A program made the position numbers and the translations under genes. The notes beneath the pieces are model-generated. The model saw only the letters and a list, made by a program, of their open reading frames with translations. It had not been told where the DNA came from and ran no database searches. From NCBI GenBank assembly GCA_002372545.1, contig DFHD01000013.1, positions 1 through 17,513 on the forward strand: a DNA stretch of 17,513 bases, in the 5' to 3' direction. Shown here piece by piece: positions 7,516 to 13,568 of the stretch (its first letter is position 1; every line of letters begins with the position of its first letter). Origin of the DNA: Lachnospiraceae bacterium UBA3732 (GTDB taxonomy: Bacteria > Bacillota > Clostridia > Lachnospirales > Lachnospiraceae).

Positions 7516-8967
7516 ATGACAGAGAAAGAATTTGAGAAAAAAGAATATATCAAAGAACAGAAGAAAAACCGGAAAAAATGGAGCGGCAGGCGGAATATTG
7601 TGGTGACGATCCTTCTGCTGGCGTCCCTTATCGTGGGGCTTTTCCTGGTGCGGCCCGTCAGAAGTGTGATCGAGAAGCGCGAGCTGGCTCAGCTCCCGAA
7701 GCTGACCTGGTCCTCTTTCTGGGATGGAAGCTATTTTACCGGGCTTTCCTCCTGGTATACGGATACTTATCCGGCGAGAGAAAAGATGCTTTCCGTGGAT
7801 CAGGCCATCGAAAAGACCTACGGCATCAAAAAGGATGAGTTTCACGGGGATGCCTCCCAGCATGGTGACGAGATTCCGGATGCTCCTTCCTCCAGCGCAC
7901 CGGTTATTACCGGAAACGTAACAGAGAGCAAGCCGGCGGCCAATACAGAAGAGGCTGCTGCCCAGAATCCTTCTGATCAGAAGCCTTCCGATCAGACGGA
8001 ACAGGCAGCCTCAGCAGCTACCGAGGCGGCATCCACGGAAAAGCCGCTTCCGGATGGTACGATCACAGAGGAACCTGAGGCAGCGGGAAATATCTATATC
8101 ACCGACGGCCGCGGCTTCAATGTTTATTATTTTGATAAGAGTATCGCGGATTACTATGCATCCATGGTCAATACCCTTCGGGCCAGAATGCCGGGCAAGG
8201 TGAAGTTCTTTGAGATTCTTGCGCCCACAGCCTTTGGCGCATGTCTTTCCGAAAAGGTGCAGAAGGATCTGGGCGGTTCCAGCCAGGCCGACGCCATACA
8301 GTATATTTACGGCATGATCAGCAATGATGTGGAAAAGGTGGAGATCATGAACACCCTTCGCGCGCATAACAGCGAGTATCTCTACTTTGGAACGGATCAT
8401 CACTGGACGGCGCTGGGCGCATGGTATGCTTATTCCGAGTGGTGCCTGAAGAGGGGCGTGGAGCAGCACGAGCTGTCCCAGTTCGAAAAGAAGGAATTCC
8501 CCAACTTCCTGGGAACCTTCTATGCCGCGTCCGGCAAGTCCGATTCACTGAAGAATCATCCCGATACGGTTGAGGCTTACGTTCCCATGGGAACCAATGA
8601 TATGACTTTTTGGGATTTTGACGGAAATGAGGTGGCGTGGCCCATCATCAACGATGTGACCGACTACGACAGCAATCTGAAGTACTGTACCTTTATCGGC
8701 GCGGATGAGCCTCTTTCCATTATTGAGAATCCGCAGGTGACCAACGATGCTGCGGTGATCCTTCTGAAGGAGTCCTATGGAAACGCTTTTGCCCCCTTCC
8801 TGGTGGATCATTACAAGAAGGTGATCATTGTGGATTACAGGTACTACACGGGCAATGTAAATGACCTCATCAATCAGTATAATGTAAGCGATGTGATTCT
8901 GCTGAACAACATGGAAGCCATCACCGAGCAGCACGTGAACGAGCTTCTCCGCTGCTTCCCGGAGTAG
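7516..8967 (+). CDS. DHHW-family / AlgJ-like SGNH protein, partner of the MBOAT
   Basis: Membrane-anchored extracytoplasmic protein likely to complete acyl transfer to a surface glycan. Of the 483 residues, 1-26 are charged and cytoplasmic, about 28-46 form one membrane segment, and the rest is outside. The family signature DHHW is at 294-297 (GTDHHWTALGAW), matching the Asp-x-His catalytic pair of SGNH enzymes. LLKESYGNAF gives a likely nucleophile Ser420, placed after the DHHW motif as in AlgJ/AlgX-type proteins. An Ala/Ser/Glu/Gln/Pro-rich low-complexity stretch at about 121-190 is inserted before the conserved core and includes a doubled PSDQ motif; it looks disordered. AAGGATAG lies upstream of the ATG. 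The preceding MBOAT gene ends 55 nt earlier, so the two are probably one operon. Confidence 0.9.
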   Translation: MTEKEFEKKEYIKEQKKNRKKWSGRRNIVVTILLLASLIVGLFLVRPVRSVIEKRELAQLPKLTWSSFWDGSYFTGLSSWYTDTYPAREKMLSVDQAIEKTYGIKKDEFHGDASQHGDEIPDAPSSSAPVITGNVTESKPAANTEEAAAQNPSDQKPSDQTEQAASAATEAASTEKPLPDGTITEEPEAAGNIYITDGRGFNVYYFDKSIADYYASMVNTLRARMPGKVKFFEILAPTAFGACLSEKVQKDLGGSSQADAIQYIYGMISNDVEKVEIMNTLRAHNSEYLYFGTDHHWTALGAWYAYSEWCLKRGVEQHELSQFEKKEFPNFLGTFYAASGKSDSLKNHPDTVEAYVPMGTNDMTFWDFDGNEVAWPIINDVTDYDSNLKYCTFIGADEPLSIIENPQVTNDAAVILLKESYGNAFAPFLVDHYKKVIIVDYRYYTGNVNDLINQYNVSDVILLNNMEAITEQHVNELLRCFPE

Positions 8968-9472
8968 GAGAGGGAGCATCCGGACCGGGTCAGCCTGAAT
9001 GTTTCCCACGAGATCAAGACGCCGATAGCCGTTATTCAGAATTCGGCGGAAATGCTGAAAAAGCCGGAGCTCACAGAGGAAAAGCGGCAGGAATATGTTG
9101 ATACGATCACAAATGCCGCCAAACGGCTGAATGCGCTTATCACGAATATCCTGAGGCTGAACAAGCTGGAAAAGCAGAGCATATCTCCTCATGTCAGTGA
9201 ATTTGACCTTTGCGAACAGCTTGTACAGTCGGCACTCCTGTTTGAACCGGTGTGGGAGGAAAAGGGAATTGGACAGCGGCTGCGGTATGGATGAACAGAC
9301 AAAAAAGCATATTTATGATAAGTTTTATCAGGGCGATACCTCGCATTCCACCGAGGGAAACGGCCTTGGGCTTGCGCTTGCACTGCGTGTACTGCAGCTC
9401 ACGGGCGGTGAGATCAGCGTGGAAAGCGAACCGGGGAACGGCACGAGATTTATCGTAACACTGAATACTTAG
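8968..9472 (+). pseudogene. Remnant of a sensor histidine kinase
   Basis: This is a broken two-component kinase. Frame 1 from 8968 lacks a start codon and opens straight into the phosphoacceptor block VSHEIKTP (His codon 9007-9009), followed by a normal dimerisation helix up to WEEKGI (about 9268). The reading frame then jumps: in the next frame, from about 9272, DSGCGMD (G1 box), KFYQGD (F box) and GNGLGLALAL (G2 box) run to the TAG at 9470-9472. The sensor/membrane N-terminus and the N box plus neighbouring ATPase sequence (about 60 residues by family comparison) are missing. The remnant begins directly after the stop of the DHHW gene, in that gene's frame. It cannot make a working kinase. 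ATGs inside could yield only fragments. Confidence 0.9.
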
Positions 9473-9479
9473 CGGAAAG

Positions 9480-9509
9480 CTGTCGGCTCAGGAGGCCGGC
9501 AGTTTTTTT
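9480..9509 (+). terminator. Intrinsic terminator after the kinase remnant
   Basis: CTGTCGGC (9480-9487) pairs with GCCGGCAG (9495-9502) with one G-U pair, followed by seven T residues (9503-9509). This is a canonical rho-independent shape and would end transcripts from the acyltransferase operon. Confidence 0.88.
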
Positions 9510-9549
9510 AATATTACTGCAACAATACTGCATCATTTCTGCAACAAAG

Positions 9550-9572
9550 GGTATGTAAGATACAGACATACC
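9550..9572. promoter_or_regulatory. Inverted repeat upstream of the ABC ATPase remnant
   Basis: GGTATGT (9550-9556) and ACATACC (9566-9572) form a perfect 7-bp inverted repeat with a 9-bp centre, 24 bp before the start codon of the ABC remnant. It is an operator-like relic, possibly for the response regulator that once partnered the neighbouring kinase; that link is inference. Confidence 0.35.
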
Positions 9573-9595
9573 AAATGAAACAGGAGGCGATGCGT

Positions 9596-10012
9596 GTGAT
9601 CGAAGTAAAAAAGCTGACTAAGGATTACGGTCAGGGCAGAGGGATATTCGATGTGACTTTTGAGGTACATAAGGGGGAAACACTCGGTTTTCTTGGTCCG
9701 AATGGTGCAGGAAAATCCACTACGATGCGTCATCTTATGGGCTTTTCAAAGCCCCACAGCGGTACGGCGAGCATCAGCGGGCTAGACTGTGCGGCAAAGC
9801 ATCACGAGATACTCCGTAACGTGGGCTATCTGCCGGGCGAGGTGGTTCTCCCCGACGGACTGACTGGCAGAGAGTTCATCATAATGATAAAAAATATGCG
9901 CGGAACAAAGGACAATGACCGGACCGATGAGCTGCTGAAGCTCTTTGAAATGAATCCTGACGGCAGTGTAAAGCATATGAGGCTTTCTTACGCCTCGGGA
10001 ACTCGCTGCTGA
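9596..10012 (+). pseudogene. Truncated ABC transporter ATP-binding protein
   Basis: This is the N-terminal half of an ABC exporter ATPase. A GTG start at 9596 is chosen because AGGAGG (9582-9587) is 8 nt upstream and the protein then begins MIEVKKLTKDYG, as in relatives; ATG 9590 is too close to the ribosome site. Walker A GPNGAGKST is at 34-42 and the Q-loop region GYLPGE at 77-82. The sequence follows the family to about DGSVKHM (residue 128) and then ends in an unrelated LSYASGTRC at residue 138. The signature motif, Walker B, D-loop and H-loop are all absent, so it cannot hydrolyse ATP normally. No permease follows. With the kinase remnant it looks like the ruins of one kinase-ABC exporter module. 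Confidence 0.85.
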
Positions 10013-10112
10013 TCTTTTATAAATTGCGTGAATTGTTCATCACCACTGGTAGTCTGCGGGGCGGGCGTGTACGTAATACAGATTTTATGAAGTAAGCTTA
10101 TAAAACTGCGGC
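10013..10112. other. Gene-free decayed stretch
   Basis: There is no recognisable product. A short open frame overlapping the end of the ABC remnant (about 9985-10091, containing FLRLGNSLLIFYKLREL) has no start or ribosome site and no family I recognise. It may be debris of the deleted sequence. Confidence 0.4.
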
Positions 10113-10141
10113 TTGCGAAAACGGGGTTTGGATGGTATGAT
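10113..10141 (+). promoter_or_regulatory. Promoter for the 10261 gene
   Basis: TTGCGA (10113-10118), a 17-bp spacer, then TATGAT (10136-10141), with TG giving an extended -10. Transcription would start near 10148, so the leader is about 113 nt and includes the hairpin at 10214-10242. Confidence 0.65.
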
Positions 10142-10213
10142 GTAGTTGTGATTCAGCTAGTCGGATTTACTTTTTTACAGTCGATGGAATAATCCGGCAA
10201 TATCGAATTATGG

Positions 10214-10248
10214 TGCCGGGGCAGAGTTTTTCTGCTCCGGCATTCTTT
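10214..10248 (+). terminator. Leader hairpin, terminator- or attenuator-like
   Basis: TGCCGGGGCAG (10214-10224) pairs with CTGCTCCGGCA (10232-10242) over 11 bp with one G-U pair; the 7-nt loop is T-rich and TTCTTT follows. It lies just before the AAGGAGGA ribosome site of the next gene and inside its predicted leader. It is either a conditional terminator of that gene or a leftover terminator of the decayed module. Confidence 0.55.
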
Positions 10249-10260
10249 GAAGGAGGAGCT

Positions 10261-10743
10261 GTGAAAAAAATTTTTGTCAAATATCTGTTTACCAGGCATA
10301 TTTTGGTAGCCGAAGGGACTGCAAGGACTGAGGACGATGCAAGATTCGAAACCCTGTTTTCCCTGGCGAACCTCTTTGGCATCCGGGTGAAAGAGGGAGA
10401 AAAGCTGGTGCAGCCGGATATGATCCGCACGGCTGAGGAATGTCTGGGAAAGAAGGTTCCGGAGCCCTTTTATAAAGGCTTTCCGGAGTCCGTCCGGGAG
10501 CTTTCTCAGGATAAGCTCATTTTCGACCAAATGGTGCATTATGCCATAACCTACGGGCTTGGAGACTTTTCCGCACCGGGTCATTCTCTTTTTGAATTGA
10601 ACTTTGAACGGACGGCTTTCCGCGAGGATACGGAACCCCGCGATTTTGCCGTGCTTTCCGAGGGTGAGGCCGCTCTTCGGCTGGGTGAGATGGTGAATGA
10701 CCTTTTGGCCGGAACGAGGCCGTTAAACGGTATGATTATTTAA
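10261..10743 (+). CDS. Protein of unknown function, possibly an N-terminal fragment of a larger protein
   Basis: I do not recognise a family with certainty. The product has 160 residues, is soluble, has mixed charge, and has no signal peptide or membrane segment. It begins MKKIFVKYLFTRHILVAEGTAR and contains the dense, conserved-looking stretches FETLFSLANLFGIRV and EPFYKGFPESVRELS. The GTG start at 10261 is chosen because AAGGAGGA sits 4-11 nt upstream; an ATG at 10210 would run translation through the leader hairpin. The abrupt end (LLAGTRPLNGMII) and the decayed DNA just upstream make truncation plausible, but there is no internal stop or frameshift. It converges on the tautomerase gene, with only 3 bp between the two stops. 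Confidence 0.68.
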   Translation: MKKIFVKYLFTRHILVAEGTARTEDDARFETLFSLANLFGIRVKEGEKLVQPDMIRTAEECLGKKVPEPFYKGFPESVRELSQDKLIFDQMVHYAITYGLGDFSAPGHSLFELNFERTAFREDTEPRDFAVLSEGEAALRLGEMVNDLLAGTRPLNGMII

Positions 10744-10746
10744 ACG

Positions 10747-11088
10747 TCAGAAATTCCGGCCGTTCCAGCCCCAGTTTCCGGTTCCGCGGTATTCCACGTA
10801 ATTGTTATTTCCGGGGATGCCCAGCTCTTCTTCATAGATCTCACAGATCCTGGCGGTCATTCTGTCGGCAACGTCACTTGCAACGGAACCAAAAACGTCA
10901 ACAGAAATGAAGGCGCCTTTTTCCAGTTTATTGCCGGCAAAATAGAGGCAGTATTCATCCTCGAAGCCTACCATGAGAAAGCTTTCCGGCTTTCCGATAA
11001 TGGATGCTGCCTGTCCAAGCTTTGCTTTAATGGATTCTCTCTTTTCTTCACTGACCTTAACAGTGATCTTTGAATTAATGAATGGCAT
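10747..11088 (-). CDS. MIF/tautomerase-superfamily protein
   Basis: Small 113-residue protein resembling macrophage migration inhibitory factor, a trimeric tautomerase fold with a catalytic N-terminal proline. Pro2 follows the initiator Met (MPFINSKITVKV), Lys32 is not conserved evidence by itself, but the mid-protein SFLMVGFEDEYCLYFAG block and the C-terminal NNNYVEYRGTGNWGWNG block fit MIF-like proteins of gut Firmicutes. The ATG is preceded by AAGGAGGATCCAT, an ideal ribosome site. Phenylpyruvate/dopachrome tautomerase activity is the family expectation; the natural substrate in bacteria is generally not known. It lies downstream of the GNAT gene on the same strand, 161 bp away. Confidence 0.85.
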   Translation of the reverse strand: MPFINSKITVKVSEEKRESIKAKLGQAASIIGKPESFLMVGFEDEYCLYFAGNKLEKGAFISVDVFGSVASDVADRMTARICEIYEEELGIPGNNNYVEYRGTGNWGWNGRNF

Positions 11089-11133
11089 ATGGATCCTCCT
11101 TCTGGTCTTTTCCTTTTTTCATGACTGCCGCAA

Positions 11134-11183
11134 GGGCATTTGACCTTTATTGACGGCAGATGCTATTTTGTTTTCAAATGCCC
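11134..11183. repeat. Inverted repeat in the tautomerase leader
   Basis: GGGCATTTGA (11134-11143) and TCAAATGCCC (11174-11183) are perfect 10-bp inverse copies 30 bp apart. A second inverted pair, CTGCCG (11125-11130) and CGGCAG (11154-11159), interlocks with it, so the two stems cannot form as nested hairpins; they would be alternatives or a pseudoknot. The position is between the tautomerase start and its possible promoter. Confidence 0.5.
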
Positions 11184-11196
11184 ATAAGACGGCTTT

Positions 11197-11225
11197 ATAG
11201 TAATATTTTTTGAAGGAGCGGTTAA
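11197..11225 (-). promoter_or_regulatory. Possible promoter for the tautomerase gene
   Basis: On the minus strand TTAACC (11225-11220), 17 bp, then TACTAT (11202-11197); each hexamer matches consensus at four of six positions. Weak support. Confidence 0.3.
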
Positions 11226-11249
11226 GCCGGAGGCGCCACGAATAGTGGT

Positions 11250-11750
11250 CTAGATCAGAGGTGCCTCGTAGCAGAGGAAGGGCTGATTGTAAAGATCGCA
11301 TTCTCCTACGATCTGAAAATCGAAGACAGCATAGGAGCGGATGGCTTTTTTATTCAGCTTGTTCACCAGAAAGTGAACGCTGCGGAAGCCCCGCTCTTTT
11401 AATCTGTCCATGCCAAACTGCAGCATTCTCCGGGCAATGCCGTGATTCTGCAGCTCAGGCTCTACAGCAAGTCTGGCCAGCTCGCCGCCGGGGGCGAATT
11501 CATGTGTCCAGCAGGGGAGGGCATCTACAGCAGGATCCTCCTCCAGCGAAACAGTGGCGATCAGACGCCCGCTATCATCCCGAAGAATGAAAAGCGCATT
11601 ACGTTTAAGGTCGAAGGTGATGGTTTCCTCGCTGGGATAATACATGGTCCAGGGACAATACTCGCGCCCCACCTGTTTCCGGTAAAAAGCAAATATTTCC
11701 TTTCGGTCAGCCTCTGTGGCCGGGATGATCTTTTGTTCTGCTATACCCAC
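11250..11750 (-). CDS. GNAT-family N-acetyltransferase
   Basis: Acetyl-CoA-dependent acyltransferase of 166 residues. The acetyl-CoA-binding motif A is clear: LARLAVEPELQNHGIARRML (91-110), with QNHGIA as the pyrophosphate loop. Motif B follows as NKLNKKAIRSYAVFDFQIVGE (about 130-150), with the usual N-x-x-A-x-x-x-Y pattern. The start is GTG at 11750, since GGAGG lies 10 nt upstream and the only nearby ATG (11757) is in another frame. The gene begins 44 nt after the DAHP synthase stop on the same strand, so it may be co-transcribed. The acceptor (small amine, amino acid or protein) cannot be told. Confidence 0.88.
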   Translation of the reverse strand: MGIAEQKIIPATEADRKEIFAFYRKQVGREYCPWTMYYPSEETITFDLKRNALFILRDDSGRLIATVSLEEDPAVDALPCWTHEFAPGGELARLAVEPELQNHGIARRMLQFGMDRLKERGFRSVHFLVNKLNKKAIRSYAVFDFQIVGECDLYNQPFLCYEAPLI

Positions 11751-11794
11751 GTGTCATTCGCCTCCGTTCCTGACATTCTGTCGTATTGCTATCC

Positions 11795-12829
11795 TTAAAC
11801 CAGCTCGGCCAGCTCCAGGATCAGCTGCTCGGTCTTGGGCCATCCCAGACAGGGATCCGTAATGGATTTGCCGTAGATGCCCTCACCGATCTTCTGCGCG
11901 CCGTCTTCAATGTAGCTCTCAATCATCAGACCCTTTACCAGGCCGCGGATATCCTCGGAAAGCCGGCGGCTGTGCATAACATCCTTGGCAATCCGGATCT
12001 GCTCCAGGTACTTCTTTCCGGAGTTGGAGTGGTTGGTATCGATGATGGCTGCCGGATTCTGCAGATCGCGCTCGGCATAAAGATCCAGCAGGAGACGGAG
12101 GTCCTCATAATGATAATTGGCATGGTTCCGGCCAAACCGGTCAACGGAACCCCGCATGATGGCGTGGGTCAGCGGATTGCCCGGTGTCTTAACCTCCCAT
12201 CCTCTGTAAAGGAATTTCTGGGAATTCTGGGCAGCGGTGATGGAGTTCATCATGACAGAAAGGTCTCCGCCGGTGGGATTCTTCATGCCTACGGGAATGC
12301 CTACGCCGCTGGCAACCAGACGATGCTCCTGATCCTCAACGGACCGGGCGCCGATGGCCACATAGGAGAGCAGGTCGGAAAGATATCTGTGGTTGGTGGG
12401 GTAGAGCATCTCCTCCGCACAGGTGAAGCCGGTTTCCCGGACAACCCGCGCATGCATCTCGCGGATGGCTATGATGCCGGCCAGCATATCCTCCTTGCCC
12501 TCGGGATCCGGCTGATGCAGCATGCCCTTATAGCCGGTGCCCACGGTACGGGGCTTATTGGTGTAAACCCGGGGGATGATGAAGAGGGTATCCTTCACCT
12601 TATCTGCAACATCCTTCAGGCGGTGCATGTAATCCAGCACAGCCTCCTCATTATCCGCGGAGCAGGGGCCGATGATCAGCAGAAATTTGCTGCTCTTTCC
12701 GGTGAAGATATCCTTGATCTCGTTATCTCTGGCTTCCTTAATGGCGGAAACCTCTTCAGTCAGCGGAAACTGCTCCTTCAGCTCCTGGGGAGTAGGCATT
12801 TTCCGTAAGAATTCCATTTGCATTTCCAT
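11795..12829 (-). CDS. aroF: 3-deoxy-7-phosphoheptulonate (DAHP) synthase, class I AroFGH type
   Basis: First enzyme of the shikimate pathway, condensing phosphoenolpyruvate and erythrose 4-phosphate. The 344-residue length fits the E. coli AroF/G/H type. Motifs in order: IIGPCSADN (52-60, metal-ligand Cys56), NKPRTVGTGYKGM (91-103), GARSVEDQEHR (160-170), PVGMKNPTGGD (179-189) and DTNHSNSGK in the C-terminal third. The N-terminal extension before the barrel is the region that carries feedback control in this class, but inhibitor specificity cannot be read reliably. GAAGGA lies 8 nt before the ATG at 12829; nearby in-frame ATGs at 12823 and 12817 are possible. It follows an ACT-domain gene 212 bp upstream, separated by a tandem repeat. 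Confidence 0.96.
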   Translation of the reverse strand: MEMQMEFLRKMPTPQELKEQFPLTEEVSAIKEARDNEIKDIFTGKSSKFLLIIGPCSADNEEAVLDYMHRLKDVADKVKDTLFIIPRVYTNKPRTVGTGYKGMLHQPDPEGKEDMLAGIIAIREMHARVVRETGFTCAEEMLYPTNHRYLSDLLSYVAIGARSVEDQEHRLVASGVGIPVGMKNPTGGDLSVMMNSITAAQNSQKFLYRGWEVKTPGNPLTHAIMRGSVDRFGRNHANYHYEDLRLLLDLYAERDLQNPAAIIDTNHSNSGKKYLEQIRIAKDVMHSRRLSEDIRGLVKGLMIESYIEDGAQKIGEGIYGKSITDPCLGWPKTEQLILELAELV

Positions 12830-12886
12830 TATATTTTCCTTCTTTCTAGTATATTACTGATCGTTATCGCAGAGCGGAGCCCTCGA

Positions 12887-13007
12887 CAGCCTCGCAGTCA
12901 GCCCGGCAGCCCCGCAGTCAGCTCCGACAGCCTCGCAGTCAGCTCCGGCAGCTTCGCAGTCAGCCCGGCAGCCTCGAGTCAGCCCGGCAGCCTCGCAGTC
13001 AGCCTAG
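12887..13007. repeat. 20-bp tandem repeat between the ACT gene and aroF
   Basis: Six units of 19-21 bp start at 12887, 12907, 12928, 12949, 12969 and 12988, each close to CAGCCTCGCAGTCAGCCCGG. A partial unit (CAGCTTTC) follows at 13008. It is GC-rich, non-coding on the minus strand and lies in the probable mRNA between the two genes. Confidence 0.92.
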
Positions 13008-13041
13008 CAGCTTTCATGCGGGACTTAGCTGCCCCGGCGGG

Positions 13042-13446
13042 TTACAGCACCTCGTAGCCGTGCTGGGAAAGGCACATCTCCACCTCGGCATAGCCGGCGG
13101 CCTTCAGGATGGCGCAGGGAGCGGCGTTTCCTCTGTTATAGGATACGTAAAGATAATCGATATTGATATTCGCGTCTGTCAGGGTCAGGAGAAGCCTGTT
13201 CAGGCTTCCCGGGTCATCCGGGATCGTGACGGCAATTACCTTGGCGTCGCTTACCATGTAGCCTGCACCCTTCAGAAGATCAATGGCGCGGTCGGTTTCA
13301 TCCACCAGCATCCGGACGATGCCGTATTCTGCGCTGTCGTTGGTCACTACGTTATAAATGTTGATGTTTTCCGCTGCCAGGATCGCTGTCATCTTCTGCA
13401 TGGCGCCCTTGGTGTTTTCCGTAAAAATGGAAATCTGTCTCAGCAT
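13042..13446 (-). CDS. Double ACT-domain protein, probable amino-acid sensor
   Basis: Stand-alone 134-residue protein made of two ACT ligand-binding domains, about residues 1-66 (MLRQISIFTENTKGAM, with the INIYNV strand) and 68-134 (KVIAVTIPDDPGSLNRLL, with the INIDYLYVS strand). The D-D-P-G-S-L turn is the typical amino-acid-binding loop. There is no catalytic domain, so it probably acts as a regulator by binding another protein. Such proteins occur in Clostridia beside aromatic or branched amino acid genes; here aroF is next on the same strand, so an aromatic amino acid role is inferred. The ATG at 13446 is preceded by AAGGAGA, 11 nt away. Confidence 0.9.
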   Translation of the reverse strand: MLRQISIFTENTKGAMQKMTAILAAENINIYNVVTNDSAEYGIVRMLVDETDRAIDLLKGAGYMVSDAKVIAVTIPDDPGSLNRLLLTLTDANINIDYLYVSYNRGNAAPCAILKAAGYAEVEMCLSQHGYEVL

Positions 13447-13511
13447 GATAGTCTGGTCTCCTTCCTGTTGTACACTTTTGTAGATATGTATGATATAATA
13501 CGAACAGGCAT

Positions 13512-13540
13512 ATCATAACGCATTTTATTGCAAATGTAAA
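13512..13540 (-). promoter_or_regulatory. Promoter of the ACT-aroF unit
   Basis: On the minus strand TTTACA (13540-13535), 17 bp, TATGAT (13517-13512): five of six matches at each hexamer and ideal spacing. Transcription would start near 13505, about 60 nt before the ACT gene start codon. No clear second promoter is seen directly before aroF. Confidence 0.75.
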
Positions 13541-13554
13541 GCTTTAATGCGTTA
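13516..13554. promoter_or_regulatory. Inverted repeat bracketing the ACT-aroF promoter
   Basis: TAACGCATT (13516-13524) and AATGCGTTA (13546-13554) are perfect 9-bp inverse copies, 30 bp centre to centre, or about three helical turns. One arm abuts the -10 and the other lies just upstream of the -35. This geometry suits a dimeric or looping repressor. The regulator is unknown. Confidence 0.55.
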
Positions 13555-13568
13555 AAGTGCTAAAATTA

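Noticed and set aside
9052..9294. The kinase fragment as an intact small gene
   Set aside because: Its ATG lies after the phosphoacceptor histidine and the frame breaks within the ATPase domain, so it is remnant DNA.
10210..10260. Upstream ATG for the unknown gene
   Set aside because: No ribosome site; translation would cross the leader hairpin. The GTG at 10261 has an ideal AAGGAGGA.
11119..11301. 60-codon open frame on the minus strand
   Set aside because: No ribosome site, overlaps the end of the acetyltransferase gene, and its sequence coincides with palindromic leader DNA.
11786..12808. 340-codon open frame antisense to DAHP synthase
   Set aside because: All DAHP synthase motifs are on the other strand; this frame is a by-product of its codon use.
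12887..13007. CRISPR array
   Set aside because: Units are contiguous with no spacers, and there are no cas genes in the window.
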